The notes: generated from the sequence alone by a model not told the origin. A stretch of 62,236 nt of DNA from DASRPD01 sp035646535 (GCA_035646535.1 DASRPD010000115.1:1-62236); one strand, 5' to 3'; shown: positions 14,735 to 23,932, counted from the stretch's first letter. Program-made: numbers and translations.

Positions 14735-17146
14735 TCACCCCTCGGCATCGAGGTCAACAACGAGCTTGTCGCCCGGCGCGACCTCGTACACCTTGCCGCG
14801 GATCTCGATGCACACGGGCTGGCCGCCGTCGGGCATGACCTCGGCAACCACCTGCTCGTGGCCGAAGGTGAGGAGGAGTGGGTGACCTCGGTAGCGCATC
14901 GGGATGTGGATCGTGTCGAGCTGGGGGGGCAGGTTCGGGTCCACGATGAGGCGCTCCTCGCGCGTCTCGATCCCGGTGAAGCACCGCTGGACGAGATCGA
15001 CGGTGCCCGCCATGGCACCGAGGTGGATGCCTTCCCGGGTCGTGCCGCCCTGCGCGTCGGTGACATCCGCGACGAGCGCCTCACGGAACAGCGTCCAGGC
15101 ACGCTCCATGTCGATCTTCGAGTAGATCCACGCCTGGATCATCTGGCTGAGCGTCGAACCATGCGACGTGCGCGCCGCGTAGTACTCGACGTTGCGTTCG
15201 ACGAGGTCGTCGGACCACTCGTAGCTGAGATGCTCGAGCAGGTCGCGTATCTCGTCGACCGAGAGGAGGAAGAACAGCATCAGCGCGTCGGGCTGCTTGG
15301 CCACCTTGTAGCGGTTCGGTGAGTCGCCCTCGGCTTCCAGGATCCGATCGAGCCGCTGGATGTTTCCGTACTTCGCGGCGTAGCCGTCCCAGTCGAACTC
15401 GAGCAGGTGCTCGTAGCCCTCGAACTGGCTGAGGATGTTGCCGTCGTGAAAGCAGACCCGCATCTTGGCGCTGACGTCACGCCAACGATCCAGCTCCTCG
15501 ACGGTGATCGAGAGCTTCTCGTGGAGCTGGCGGGCGCGCGGTTCCGGCAACACGTCGAGGGCATCGAAGGCGCGGAGGATGCACCAGACCGCCATGATGT
15601 TTGTGTACGCGTTGTTGTCCAGCCCGGGCGTGGCCTGGTCCGGGTACGCATCGTGGTACTCGTCGGGGCCCATCACGCCCTTGATCTCGTAGCGGTCGAG
15701 CGCGTGGTTGTATTCCGCCGCGCTGGCCCAGAACCGCGCGATCTCGAGGATCATCTCCGCACCCCAGAACCGCATGAACTCGACGTCACCCGAGACCTGC
15801 CAGTACGACCAGACATTGAACGCGATGGCGGCGTTCACGTGTCGCTGCAGCCTGCTGCCGTCGGTGAGCCAGCGCCCCGAGAGTGGGTTGAGGTGCATCG
15901 TCTGGGTCTCTTCCCGCCCGTCGCTCCCGCTCTGCCAGGGGAACATCGCGCCCTCGTAGCCCGCGGCCGTCGCGGAGTAGCGGGCCTGGTCGAGGCGACG
16001 GGCGCGGTAGCGCAACAGCGAACGAGCCAGCTCGGGGATCCGCCAGTTGAGGAAGGGGAAGATGAACAGCTCGTCCCAGAAGACGTGACCGCGGTATGCC
16101 TCCCCGTGGAGCCCGCGCGCCGGAACGCCGACGTCGAGCTCGGCCGAGTTGCGGGACACGGTCTGGAGCAGGTGCAACATGTGCAGGTTGAGCACCTTCG
16201 TGGTCCGACGGTGCGACCGGCCGACGCTTATCCGACAGCGGTGCCAGGCGTGGTCCCAGCTGACGACGTGACGGCCGAGCAGCTCGTCGAAGCCTCCCGC
16301 GACTTCGAGCGCCCAGTGCTCGGACTCCTGCTGCGGCTCGAAGATGCCCTGGTCGCGCGACGTGAACATGGCCATGATCTTCTCGACGCGGACCTCGCGC
16401 CCCGCTTCGAGGTCGATCGGGAACGACTGGCCCACCCACCGATCGCGACTCGCGAGGGTTCGCACCACGTCGAGAGGCCGGCCATCGCGAAAGACGCGCG
16501 TGCGGGCCGTCTGTGCGATCCGGATGTGCGACGTGCTCGTCTCGACCACGAGACACTCGGCCTCTTCGGATGCTTGACGGGCGATGATCGGGATGAGGTG
16601 CTCGTTGCCGAGGGCGTCGTAGCGCGCGACGCCCGCGTTGCGCACCGTTCCGTCGAGTGCGCTCTCGACCACGACCCGGCCGGACCAGTTCTCGGCCACG
16701 AGCGTCGTCTCGAGTGCGGCCACGTGCGGATCGCGCAGGCTCACGAATCGGCGCTGGGTGATCTGCAGGATCCGACCGTCGCGGTGGCGGAGCTTCGACC
16801 GACGAAGGAGGACGACTCGACGCATGTCCAGCTCGAGGAAGTGCTCGATCACGTCGCAGTGCTGTGGATCGAACGGCGCCCCGTCGTCGGCGGTGACGGT
16901 GAGGCAGAGCCAGTTCGGCACGTTGACCATCGACTCGTTCTCCACGAGCCGCCCGGAGACCTCGGTGGCGATCCGGTTGAAGACCCCGGCGAGGTAGGTG
17001 CCCGGGTAGTGGATGCCGTCAGCCGCACACTCCGCCAGCGCACCCCGGGTGGCGAAGTAGCCGTTGCCCACCGTGCACAGGGCCTCGGCGACGCCCACGC
17101 GGTCGGGGTCGTAGCCCTCGTAGCTCCAGAGCCACTCTTCGGTCAT
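14735..17146 (-). CDS. Glycoside hydrolase family 65 protein (trehalose/maltose/kojibiose phosphorylase-like)
   Basis: An 803-residue GH65 enzyme, which would cleave an alpha-glucosyl disaccharide with phosphate or water. The N-terminal beta-sandwich starts WLWSYEGYDPDRVGVAEAL and contains VGNGYFATRGALAE. The (alpha/alpha)6 barrel has ARGLHGEAYRGHVFWDELF, GYEGAMFPWQSGSDG and the catalytic acid glutamate in KGVMGPDEYHD. The C-terminal beta domain ends VYEVAPGDKLVVDLDAEG. The ATG at 17146 overlaps the stop of an upstream remnant frame as ATGA, which fixes the start and implies an operon with the lost gene. Actinobacteria often pair GH65 with a HAD phosphatase or phosphoglucomutase; here that partner is broken, so product handling may depend on another locus. 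Confidence 0.9.
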   Translation of the reverse strand: MTEEWLWSYEGYDPDRVGVAEALCTVGNGYFATRGALAECAADGIHYPGTYLAGVFNRIATEVSGRLVENESMVNVPNWLCLTVTADDGAPFDPQHCDVIEHFLELDMRRVVLLRRSKLRHRDGRILQITQRRFVSLRDPHVAALETTLVAENWSGRVVVESALDGTVRNAGVARYDALGNEHLIPIIARQASEEAECLVVETSTSHIRIAQTARTRVFRDGRPLDVVRTLASRDRWVGQSFPIDLEAGREVRVEKIMAMFTSRDQGIFEPQQESEHWALEVAGGFDELLGRHVVSWDHAWHRCRISVGRSHRRTTKVLNLHMLHLLQTVSRNSAELDVGVPARGLHGEAYRGHVFWDELFIFPFLNWRIPELARSLLRYRARRLDQARYSATAAGYEGAMFPWQSGSDGREETQTMHLNPLSGRWLTDGSRLQRHVNAAIAFNVWSYWQVSGDVEFMRFWGAEMILEIARFWASAAEYNHALDRYEIKGVMGPDEYHDAYPDQATPGLDNNAYTNIMAVWCILRAFDALDVLPEPRARQLHEKLSITVEELDRWRDVSAKMRVCFHDGNILSQFEGYEHLLEFDWDGYAAKYGNIQRLDRILEAEGDSPNRYKVAKQPDALMLFFLLSVDEIRDLLEHLSYEWSDDLVERNVEYYAARTSHGSTLSQMIQAWIYSKIDMERAWTLFREALVADVTDAQGGTTREGIHLGAMAGTVDLVQRCFTGIETREERLIVDPNLPPQLDTIHIPMRYRGHPLLLTFGHEQVVAEVMPDGGQPVCIEIRGKVYEVAPGDKLVVDLDAEG

Positions 17147-17384
17147 CGGGAAGCGCCTTCCAGTCGCGCGGCGAGCCGCAACAGGAGCTCGCGGACCTCG
17201 TCGGAGTCGGACAGCTGGAGATGGGCGGCAGTGGGCCGGGCTTCGTTCCCGGCGACGATCCGGCGTCGGAGAACATGGCCACCGAGCGCCCGGAGAGCCT
17301 GCGTTCCGTCCCGCCCTCGGCGAGCGCCGACGGCAGGTCGGCCATGTCGGTTGCGGGCGGAACGGCCCGGGTGGCACGGCACAC
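17143..17384 (-). pseudogene. Internally deleted HAD phosphatase gene (OtsB / trehalose-6-phosphatase-like) remnant
   Basis: Two frames on the minus strand carry the two ends of what looks like one protein. From 17384 the frame reads ADLPSALAEGGTERRLSGR then SVAMFSD (Asp at 17265-17267), which resembles the start of OtsB-type phosphatases before their FLDYDGTL motif. Another frame ends IVAGNEARPTAAHLQL, SDSDEVRELLLRLAA and stops at 17143-17145, overlapping the GH65 start as ATGA; this resembles the C-terminal end of the same family. Only about 240 bp remain of an expected ~750. The likely history is an internal deletion with a frameshift. I am moderately sure that it is a remnant, less sure of the family. 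Confidence 0.55.
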
Positions 17385-17563
17385 GCTCTTGTCCTCGGTC
17401 TGATCGTGAGGGTCGCCAGGCTACGGCTCCGGGCGGTGGGTGCGTGGTTCGGACCGTGTCGTCCACCTCCTACCACGCTCGCGTGCGTGGACTGTTTGCT
17501 CCGAGGTACGTCACTGTTCGCTTCGCCACCGACGGAGGGATCCTGCCGCTGGAGCCTCCGACG

Positions 17564-17926
17564 TCAGCCGGTGATCCAGGCCTTGGCCTCGTCGAGTTGC
17601 GCGTAGGGAAAGGACCGCACTTCGCCGGGCACGAGCCAGCCGAACAGCGAAGCGACGTGGTGGATCCAATCGGCGTCGGAGACCAGCGCGAATCGCTGCC
17701 AGGCCTTGAGGTGCTCGATTCCCAACTTGGCGTCGTCGAACATGGCGCCGGCCGAGTACCCGTCCCACTCCGGGCCCAACACGACCAGCACCCGGGCCTT
17801 GCCCGCCCGCGCGATCAGATCTTCGACCGCAGGAACGAGCGTGTCCCGGTAGTCCTCGGCGCGGATCTTGCCGTGCGCCTCGACCCCCACAACCGTCTCG
17901 GGCAGACCGGCAATCGGCGTGAACAT
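17564..17926 (-). CDS. SpoIIAA-like STAS-fold protein
   Basis: A 120-residue protein of the SpoIIAA-like family (STAS/SEC14-type fold). It begins MFTPIAGLPETVVGVEAHGK, then has DYRDTLVPAVEDLIARAGKARVLVVL, a GYSAGAMFDDAKLGIEHL helix, WQRFALVSDADWI and ends in YAQLDEAKAWI, the usual pattern. Known members are common in aquatic and soil bacteria and have no firm function; some may bind lipid or take part in partner switching. I start it at ATG 17926, which has AAGAGGTGG just upstream; a longer frame extends to 18463 but runs against the lipoprotein gene and has no family similarity. It is divergent from the lipoprotein remnant at 18144. Confidence 0.85.
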   Translation of the reverse strand: MFTPIAGLPETVVGVEAHGKIRAEDYRDTLVPAVEDLIARAGKARVLVVLGPEWDGYSAGAMFDDAKLGIEHLKAWQRFALVSDADWIHHVASLFGWLVPGEVRSFPYAQLDEAKAWITG

Positions 17927-18143
17927 GACGCCACCTCTTCCTCTTCGGGTCGGAGCGGGTCCAGAGCGGTCATGGACACCCAGGCGATGGCCTCGTTGGC
18001 CACCGACCGCCTCGTCGCCCCTGGATCGGCAATTCGCGCTCAAGGCCTGAGCCGATCGTATCGATCGACCAGTCAATGTGGCCGGATCAGTCGGGTCAAA
18101 GGGTCCTGCGCGCGTCCGGTGTCCCAACCCTCGAAGGCGAACC

Positions 18144-18641
18144 ATGAAGACCATCAAGCGGGCTTCGATCATGGTCGCAATGGTCGGGCTCATCGCGGCA
18201 GGCTGCAGCTCATCCGGCGACAGCAGCAGCGACGACAGAACGACGACCACCAAGGCGGCGTCGACATCGAGCACGGCCGCGTCGAGTGCGGGCGGAACCA
18301 GCGACGGCCTGCTGGATGGAGTCCCGGAGCCCGACGGAGCGACCAAGCAGAGGCAGGACGACATCGCCGGTGGCGGCATCCACGAGTACTTCACGGCGAG
18401 CGATTCATCGTCCGCTCTCGTGTCGTCGTAATCCGTGGCGCTCAAGTCGAACGGGTGGAGCACCGAGACCAGTGGCGGAGAGGGAAGCTCCTTCGGCGGT
18501 CACTCCGGGCTCACCGCGACCAACAGTTCGCGCTACCGCGTGTTCGAAGCGGGTGGACCCGGCGGCGAGACGTTCATCGACCTCTGCGTCTGGCCGTCGC
18601 AGCCGAGCAACGACGACTGCGGATCGGAAGACGACAGTTGA
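18144..18641 (+). pseudogene. Secreted lipoprotein gene interrupted by an in-frame TAA
   Basis: ATG 18144 starts a clear lipoprotein: MKTIKRASIMVAMVGLIAAGC with the lipobox LIAAGC, then a Ser/Thr-rich linker and a domain starting at LLDGVPEPDGATKQ. The frame is stopped by TAA at 18429-18431, after IHEYFTASDSSSALVSS. The same frame then runs on for 69 codons (ALKSNGWSTETSGGEG, GETFIDLCVWPSQPSNDDC) to 18641. The second half has no ribosome-binding site and reads as the natural continuation of the first, so a nonsense change split one gene of about 165 codons. I do not know the family. A 95-residue truncated lipoprotein could still be made. Confidence 0.75.
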
Positions 18642-18672
18642 TGACTCATAAACCGGCGAATCGGAGAGGAAC

Positions 18673-19242
18673 ATGACCCACGAAGAGCTGATGGAAGAAG
18701 CGTGTCGGCTGGCCAAGGAGTCGGTCGACAACAACTGGGGCGGCCCGTTCGGCGCGGTGATCGCCACGATGGACGGCGAGATCGTGGCGAGGGGTCAGAA
18801 CCGAGTGCTGCTCACCGGTGACATCACCGCGCACGCCGAGGTCGAGACCATCCGCAAGGCGGTTGCCGTCCTCAACCGGGAGGCACCCTCGATCTCGTCC
18901 GAGCACCAGAACGAGTCGACGCTGCAGCTCGTGCCCCGACCGGAAGGCTCACCCGACCCGGTACCCGAGCGCTCCAAGATGCTGATGGGTCACGAGATCT
19001 TCATCAGCGGTGCGCCCTGTCCGATGTGCATGAGCGCGATCTACTGGGCGCGCATCGAGGCGGTGCATTTCGCCAACGATCTCGACGCGACGAGCAAGAT
19101 CGGCTTCGACGACGCTTTCCAGTACGAAGACTTCGCCAGGCCCTACGCCGAGCGGCGGATCAAGATCGAGCAGCTGCGCCCCGACCTGGGTGCGGCCGCG
19201 TACGAAGCGTGGGCGAACAAGTCCGACAAGCACCCGTACTGA
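18673..19242 (+). CDS. Zinc-dependent nucleoside deaminase (guanine deaminase-like)
   Basis: A 189-residue member of the cytidine/deoxycytidylate deaminase superfamily. The zinc and catalytic residues are in HAEVETIRKA (His and the proton-shuttling Glu) and PCPMCMSAIYWARI (two Cys). The GGPFGAVI segment and the C-terminal FARPYAERRIKIEQL match the guanine deaminase/TadA-like branch; the substrate is probably a purine base or nucleoside, but this is inferred. An insertion of about 35 residues between the two zinc motifs (LNREAPSISSEHQNE onward) is longer than usual. The next gene, a membrane ABM protein, starts 28 bp downstream on the same strand and may share its transcript. Confidence 0.88.
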   Translation: MTHEELMEEACRLAKESVDNNWGGPFGAVIATMDGEIVARGQNRVLLTGDITAHAEVETIRKAVAVLNREAPSISSEHQNESTLQLVPRPEGSPDPVPERSKMLMGHEIFISGAPCPMCMSAIYWARIEAVHFANDLDATSKIGFDDAFQYEDFARPYAERRIKIEQLRPDLGAAAYEAWANKSDKHPY

Positions 19243-19270
19243 ACGAAAGCATGGCACTCGGGAGTTCGAC

Positions 19271-20257
19271 GTGAGTACAAACACCACCGATGGCACCACG
19301 GGGACGGCGCCCGCGACGGTCGTGATCGGCGAGCACGTCAGGCCGGGCTGCGAGCAAGCCCACGACGCGTGGCAGCACAAGCTCAACGAGGCGGCCGCGA
19401 CGTTCCCGGGGTTCATCGGGGCCGAGGTCAGCCCGCCGAGTCACGCGGAGGCGGACTGGACCGTCGTCTACCGGTTCGATTCGGTGAAGCACCTCCAGTC
19501 CTGGCTCAACAGCGGCGTGCGCCAGGAGCTCCTCAACCAGGGCGCGGATCTCCACGATCGCTCGGCGACCCAGCAGGTCATGGTCGGCGTCGCCTCGCCC
19601 GAAGAGCTGGTCACCGTCGTCGTGAGCCACAAGGTGAGCGACGAGCTCGTGGATGAGTTCCTGAGCTGGCAGGAGGAGATGACCGAGGCTGAGCGTGGGT
19701 TCGAGGGCTTCCGAGGTTCCGAGCTGTTCCGCCCGGTGCCCGGTGTCCAGGACGAGTGGACCGCGGTCTATAGGTTCGACTCGGGCACACATCTCGAGCA
19801 GTGGCTCGATTCGGACGAACGTAAGCACCTGCTGGAGCAGGCGAAGCATTTCCAGGACTTCCGTCTCCGCACGATCCAGAACTCGTTCGGGAACTGGTTC
19901 GACTTCGGCGACCGCACCGAAGGCGAGAAGGGTCCGAGCGGCTTCAAGACGTCGATCGCCGTGTGGGTCGGCCTCTACCCGACGGTCATGTTCCTCACGC
20001 TGGCGATCTCCGAGCTGTTCCCCGATGCCAAGTTGTGGCAGATGCTGTTGGTCGGCAACCTCGCGTCCAGCTTCATCATGACCTACGTGACGATGCCATG
20101 GGGCGTGAACCGCATCCTGCGCCCGTGGCTGACCTCGGGCGATGATGCGCCGCAACCCGAGACGAACCTCAAGGGCCTCGCACTGTCCGGCGCGATCGTG
20201 CTCGTGTGCGCGGTCATCTTCTGGGCGACGACCACCCAGATCTGGCACCTGCCGTAA
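19271..20257 (+). CDS. Membrane protein with two antibiotic-biosynthesis-monooxygenase (ABM) domains
   Basis: A 328-residue protein with two ferredoxin-like ABM domains in tandem and a membrane tail. Domain 1 (about 15-105) has FPGFIGAEVSPPSHAEADW and VVYRFDSVKHLQSWLNS; domain 2 (about 110-205) repeats the pattern as FEGFRGSELFRPVPGVQDEW and AVYRFDSGTHLEQWLDS. Three hydrophobic helices follow (VWVGLYPTVMFLTLAI, MLLVGNLASSFIMTYVTM, ALSGAIVLVCAVIFWAT). Such proteins are common and are rarely characterised; the ABM fold can be a cofactor-free oxygenase or a simple dimerisation unit. GTG 19271 has GGGAG 7 bases upstream. The longer upstream reading overlaps the deaminase gene and is unlikely. Confidence 0.87.
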   Translation: MSTNTTDGTTGTAPATVVIGEHVRPGCEQAHDAWQHKLNEAAATFPGFIGAEVSPPSHAEADWTVVYRFDSVKHLQSWLNSGVRQELLNQGADLHDRSATQQVMVGVASPEELVTVVVSHKVSDELVDEFLSWQEEMTEAERGFEGFRGSELFRPVPGVQDEWTAVYRFDSGTHLEQWLDSDERKHLLEQAKHFQDFRLRTIQNSFGNWFDFGDRTEGEKGPSGFKTSIAVWVGLYPTVMFLTLAISELFPDAKLWQMLLVGNLASSFIMTYVTMPWGVNRILRPWLTSGDDAPQPETNLKGLALSGAIVLVCAVIFWATTTQIWHLP

Positions 20258-20421
20258 CTCACCACTCTCCGCGCGGGCCACGTCGCGGGCAGGCCAGTCG
20301 TGTCACCGGCCGGCCCGCCGGAACACGCGCGGTTCAAGATCGCCACCGCGACTGTCGACGGTGACAAGGTTGTGTGATCGGCGCGCGGTGGCGCGCACCC
20401 GCGTCTCGCGTAGGAGGCTCC

Positions 20422-22026
20422 ATGTTCCGTCGGATGAGCACGGCATCATCGGGCACCGGAGCACGGGCACGGTGGCTGGTCGTCGTGGTCGCGGTGATGC
20501 TCGCGGCCGCGGCGTGTGCGAACGACGCCGACTCGAGCGACGAGTCCTCCGACACCGCGCCCGGAAGCGAGCTGACGCGCGCCGACATCGAGGCGACCCT
20601 GCCCGGTCTCGACGAGATCGTCGAGGAAGCCATGGACGAGACCGGGGTGCCGGGCATCGCGGTCGGCGTCGTCTTCGAGGACGAGGTGATGCTCACCAAG
20701 GGCTACGGGGTACGGACCGTCGGCGAGGACGAGTCGGTGAACCGGGACACGGTCTTCCAAGTCGCCTCGCTGTCGAAGCCGATCTCGTCGACGGTGGTCG
20801 CTGGCGTCGTCGGTGACGGAACGATCGCATGGGACGACCCGGTCGCTCCCTACCTGCCGGGCTTCGCGTTGAGCGACCCCTGGGTGACCACCCACGTCAC
20901 GTTCGAGGACCTGTTCGCCCACCGCAGCGGCCTGCCGGGCGGCGCGGGCAACGACCTGGAGAGCGTCGGCTACGACCGTGCGCAGATCATGGAACGCCTC
21001 CGCTACGAGCCGCTCGATCCCTTCCGAGCCACGTACTCCTACTCGAACTTCGGGCTCACCACCGCGGGTGAGGCCGCGGCGCGCGCCGCCGGCATGTCGT
21101 GGGAGGAGCTGGCGGAGACGGAACTGTTCGAGCCTGCGGGCATGACGTCGACGAGCATGAGCCACGACGACTACGTGGCCGCCGCCAACCGTGCGTCTCT
21201 GCACGTGGACGTAGACGGCTCCTGGGAGGCCGCGTTCGAACGCATGCCCGACGCGCAGGCTCCCGCCGGTGGCGTCAGCTCGAACGTGGTCGACCTCGTC
21301 AAGTGGCTGCGTCTGCAGCTCGCGGGCGGGTCGCTGGACGGCGGCCAGATCGTGGACGAGGACGCGCTCGATCAGACCCACACGCCCATGATCATGAAGA
21401 GCCCCCCGAGTCCGACGATCGCGGATCCGGCGACCTTCTACGGACTGGGATGGAACATCGATGTCGACGACACCGGCGCGATTCGCTGGAACCACTCGGG
21501 GGCGTTCTCGGTCGGCGCGTCCACGACCGCGAAGCTCCTGCCCGGCGCCGACCTCGGCATCGTCGTGCTCACCAACGGCGAGCCGATCGGTGTACCCGAG
21601 GCGATCACCGACGCGTACTTCGAGCTCGTCCAGACGGGCGAGGTCACCCAGGACTGGATCGAGATCTGGGGCGAACGCTTCTCGGGCCTGTACGGGCCGA
21701 CCGAGGACTGGTCGACGCCCCCGACCGACGCGGCACCCGCCGCTCCCGATGAGTCCTACGTGGGTACGTATCGCAACGACTACGTGGGCGACGTCGATGT
21801 CGTCGCGGTTGACGGCGGTCTCGTGATCGTCGAGGGCCCGCAAGGAATGGAGTTCCCGCTCGAGCACTGGGATGGCAACACCTTCATCTATCCCCACGAC
21901 GCGGAGCTGCCGGACTATCGCTCGACGGTGATCTTCGACATCGGCTCCGATGGCGTCGCCAGCGCGGTGACGATCGACACGTTCGACTCCAGCGGGCTCG
22001 GCACGCTCCTCAGGGTCTCGCCGTAG
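20422..22026 (+). CDS. Lipoprotein serine hydrolase of the class C beta-lactamase fold
   Basis: A 534-residue exported lipoprotein. The signal peptide has an Arg-rich start, a hydrophobic core and lipobox LAAAAC (Cys near residue 33). The beta-lactamase/D-alanyl-D-alanine carboxypeptidase fold shows the nucleophile SLSK (VASLSKPIS), the YSN-type motif in TYSYSNFGL, and HSGAFSVG as the third motif. A C-terminal domain of about 120 residues (YVGTYRNDYVGDVDVV) matches the DUF3471-like tail often found on these hydrolases. Substrates are probably cell-wall peptides or esters; true beta-lactamase activity is unlikely. ATG 20422 has AGGAGG 5 bases upstream, a strong site. Confidence 0.9.
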   Translation: MFRRMSTASSGTGARARWLVVVVAVMLAAAACANDADSSDESSDTAPGSELTRADIEATLPGLDEIVEEAMDETGVPGIAVGVVFEDEVMLTKGYGVRTVGEDESVNRDTVFQVASLSKPISSTVVAGVVGDGTIAWDDPVAPYLPGFALSDPWVTTHVTFEDLFAHRSGLPGGAGNDLESVGYDRAQIMERLRYEPLDPFRATYSYSNFGLTTAGEAAARAAGMSWEELAETELFEPAGMTSTSMSHDDYVAAANRASLHVDVDGSWEAAFERMPDAQAPAGGVSSNVVDLVKWLRLQLAGGSLDGGQIVDEDALDQTHTPMIMKSPPSPTIADPATFYGLGWNIDVDDTGAIRWNHSGAFSVGASTTAKLLPGADLGIVVLTNGEPIGVPEAITDAYFELVQTGEVTQDWIEIWGERFSGLYGPTEDWSTPPTDAAPAAPDESYVGTYRNDYVGDVDVVAVDGGLVIVEGPQGMEFPLEHWDGNTFIYPHDAELPDYRSTVIFDIGSDGVASAVTIDTFDSSGLGTLLRVSP

Positions 22027-22120
22027 TTCGGACCGTCCTCGCCGGGGGTTCGCGGGCCACACCGACCGGTCTCAGGCCGGCATCTCGCCCCGCAGGCGTC
22101 GCGCGGGTCACAATCGAGGC

Positions 22121-22756
22121 ATGTCCGCGACCACCGCGCTCCTCCTCGTCCTCGTTGCTTGGGTCACGATTGGCGTCATCGCGGCCGTGTTCATGGGCCG
22201 GCGTGGTCACGCGCCGTTCTCGTGGGGAGCCCTCGGTGCGGTGCTCGGGCCGCTCGTGATCCCGCTCGCACTCGGCGACGTGAAACGTGAACGCGAGGCG
22301 CATGCGGTCACACTCAGCAAGGGCGAGTCCGGCTCCGGGCCCGTGGACGTCCTTGTCGGCATCGATGGATCGCAGGCCGCGCTCGCGGCACTCACCGCCG
22401 CGCTCGACCTGCTCGGAGATCGCGTCGGCTCGATCACCCTGGCTGCCGTGCTGGACTACGACACCGCCCAATCGGACCGCCCGTGGTCCGAGCGAGACCA
22501 CGCCGAGGCCGCGCTCGCGGATGCGGCGGAGCTTGCCACCCAGCGAACCGGCCGGGCCCCGACGACGACCGTGCTCGCCGGTGTCCCCGCGCACGCCCTG
22601 GCTGACCATGCGGTCGAAGCCGGCGCCGAGCTGCTCGCGATCGGCAGTCGGGGCCACGGGGCGACCAAGGCCGTGCTCGGTAGTGTCGCCACCCATCTCG
22701 CCGCGTCGGCCCCGATTCCCGTGCTCGTGTTCGCAGAACGGTCGCCGTCGTCTTGA
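22121..22756 (+). CDS. Universal stress protein with an N-terminal membrane segment
   Basis: A 211-residue protein with a membrane helix at residues 4-27 (LLLVLVAWVTIGVIAAVF) and a second hydrophobic stretch at about 33-51, followed by a UspA domain from about 73. The UspA domain has VDVLVGIDGSQAALAAL at its start and the ATP-binding loop GSRGHGATKAVLGSVA near the end, so nucleotide binding is likely. The membrane tether is unusual, since most UspA proteins are soluble. It lies at the edge of a larger stress-protein cluster, but none of the DosR-like motifs found elsewhere is seen upstream. Confidence 0.85.
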   Translation: MSATTALLLVLVAWVTIGVIAAVFMGRRGHAPFSWGALGAVLGPLVIPLALGDVKREREAHAVTLSKGESGSGPVDVLVGIDGSQAALAALTAALDLLGDRVGSITLAAVLDYDTAQSDRPWSERDHAEAALADAAELATQRTGRAPTTTVLAGVPAHALADHAVEAGAELLAIGSRGHGATKAVLGSVATHLAASAPIPVLVFAERSPSS

Positions 22757-22850
22757 CATCGGGCCCTGCGGGCATCGACCGCGAGCAGGGACTGCGCCAA
22801 TACGATGAACGAGCTCGGTCTCACCGCGTTCTCTCTGCTCGGGGGTCACC

Positions 22851-23882
22851 ATGACGTTGCTCACCCGTACCGTTGGCCGCACCCTGTTCGCACTGGTGTG
22901 TGCAACCGTCATCGCGCTGGTGACCTCGGCCGCGCCTGCCGGCGCCGCTGACGCCGACTCCGATTCTGATTCCGAACCGCAGGTGTCGGTCACCGGCCCT
23001 GTGCGGGTCGGCTCTGACAAGCGTGTCGATGGCGCCGTCGTCTCGGTCGACGGCTCGGTGCGCGTCGATGGTGTCGTCGACGGCTCGGTGTTCGTGGCGC
23101 GCGGCAACGTTACGATTCGCGGCGAGGTGACCGGTTCGGTGGTGGTGCTCAAGGGCGACGTCGTCGTGCGTGGTCGCGTCGGCGACGAGGTCATCGTGTT
23201 CTCCGGGCGGGCGGTGATCGCCGACGGCGGGCGGGTGACCGGTGACGTGAGCTCGTCGGACAAGCCGCGCGTGGCGCCCGGTGCGACCGTCGGCGGATCG
23301 GTCGAGGAGATCAGCCTCACGGGGCTCTTCACGGCGATCGGTTGGGCGCTGTTGGTGCTGTGGTGGGCGGCCCTCACCGTGTCGTTGGCCGTGCTCGGCG
23401 TCGTGTTGCTCCTGCTGTTTCCCCGAGCCGGGGCCACGGTGTCGGCAGCAGGTCGGTCGTCGATCGGTGCATGCGTGGGCTGGGGCGCGCTCGTCGGTCT
23501 GGCGCTGCCCATCGTGGCGCTCGGGGTCTCAGTCACGATCCTGGGCCTGCCACTCGGCGTCGGCACGCTCGTCGCGCTCTCGGTGGCGTACCCAGTGGGC
23601 TATCTCGCCACCGCGCTCGTCCTCGGCCGTCTGATGGTCCGCCGGGGCCACGCGATCGTCGCGTTCCTCGTCGGGTTTGCCGTCCTCCGCGCGGCCGCGG
23701 TGATCCCCGGCATCGGTCTGCTCATCGGCTTCCTGGCCGCGGCGTACGGTCTCGGTGTGCTCGCGGTCTCGGGGTGGCGGGCCGGGCGTCTGCCGAGCGC
23801 AGAGGCGGAGCCGGCCCCGTCGGCAGTAGCGACACCGACCGTCGAGGCGCCGACCGTCGAGGCGCCGACCGTCGAGACGTAG
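22851..23882 (+). CDS. Bactofilin-like (polymer-forming) membrane protein
   Basis: A 343-residue protein with a signal peptide (cut near PAGAADA), then a short beta-helix rich in Val and Gly (DGAVVSVDGSVRVDGVVDGS, ARGNVTIRGEVTGSVVVLKG) of the bactofilin/polymer-forming type, and four to five membrane helices from about 150 to 300. This exported beta-helix plus membrane arrangement occurs in actinobacteria and other phyla, with unknown role. The C-terminus ends in a tandem repeat of PTVEA: three 15-bp copies at 23835-23849, 23850-23864 and 23865-23879, the last with one change, suggesting slippage expansion. Confidence 0.82.
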   Translation: MTLLTRTVGRTLFALVCATVIALVTSAAPAGAADADSDSDSEPQVSVTGPVRVGSDKRVDGAVVSVDGSVRVDGVVDGSVFVARGNVTIRGEVTGSVVVLKGDVVVRGRVGDEVIVFSGRAVIADGGRVTGDVSSSDKPRVAPGATVGGSVEEISLTGLFTAIGWALLVLWWAALTVSLAVLGVVLLLLFPRAGATVSAAGRSSIGACVGWGALVGLALPIVALGVSVTILGLPLGVGTLVALSVAYPVGYLATALVLGRLMVRRGHAIVAFLVGFAVLRAAAVIPGIGLLIGFLAAAYGLGVLAVSGWRAGRLPSAEAEPAPSAVATPTVEAPTVEAPTVET

Positions 23883-23932
23883 GGCCCGACGAGCTCCTCG
23901 GGTCGGGCTCCGACCGCGTGGTCGGCGCCGCG

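Noticed and set aside
17473..17490. Hairpin CCACGC/GCGTGG as a terminator
   Set aside because: The stem is short and no T-run follows on either strand; such stems are frequent at this GC content.
15407..18676. A 1089-codon open frame on the plus strand
   Set aside because: It is the antisense shadow of the GH65 gene and crosses the STAS-like and lipoprotein genes; no domain can be read in it.
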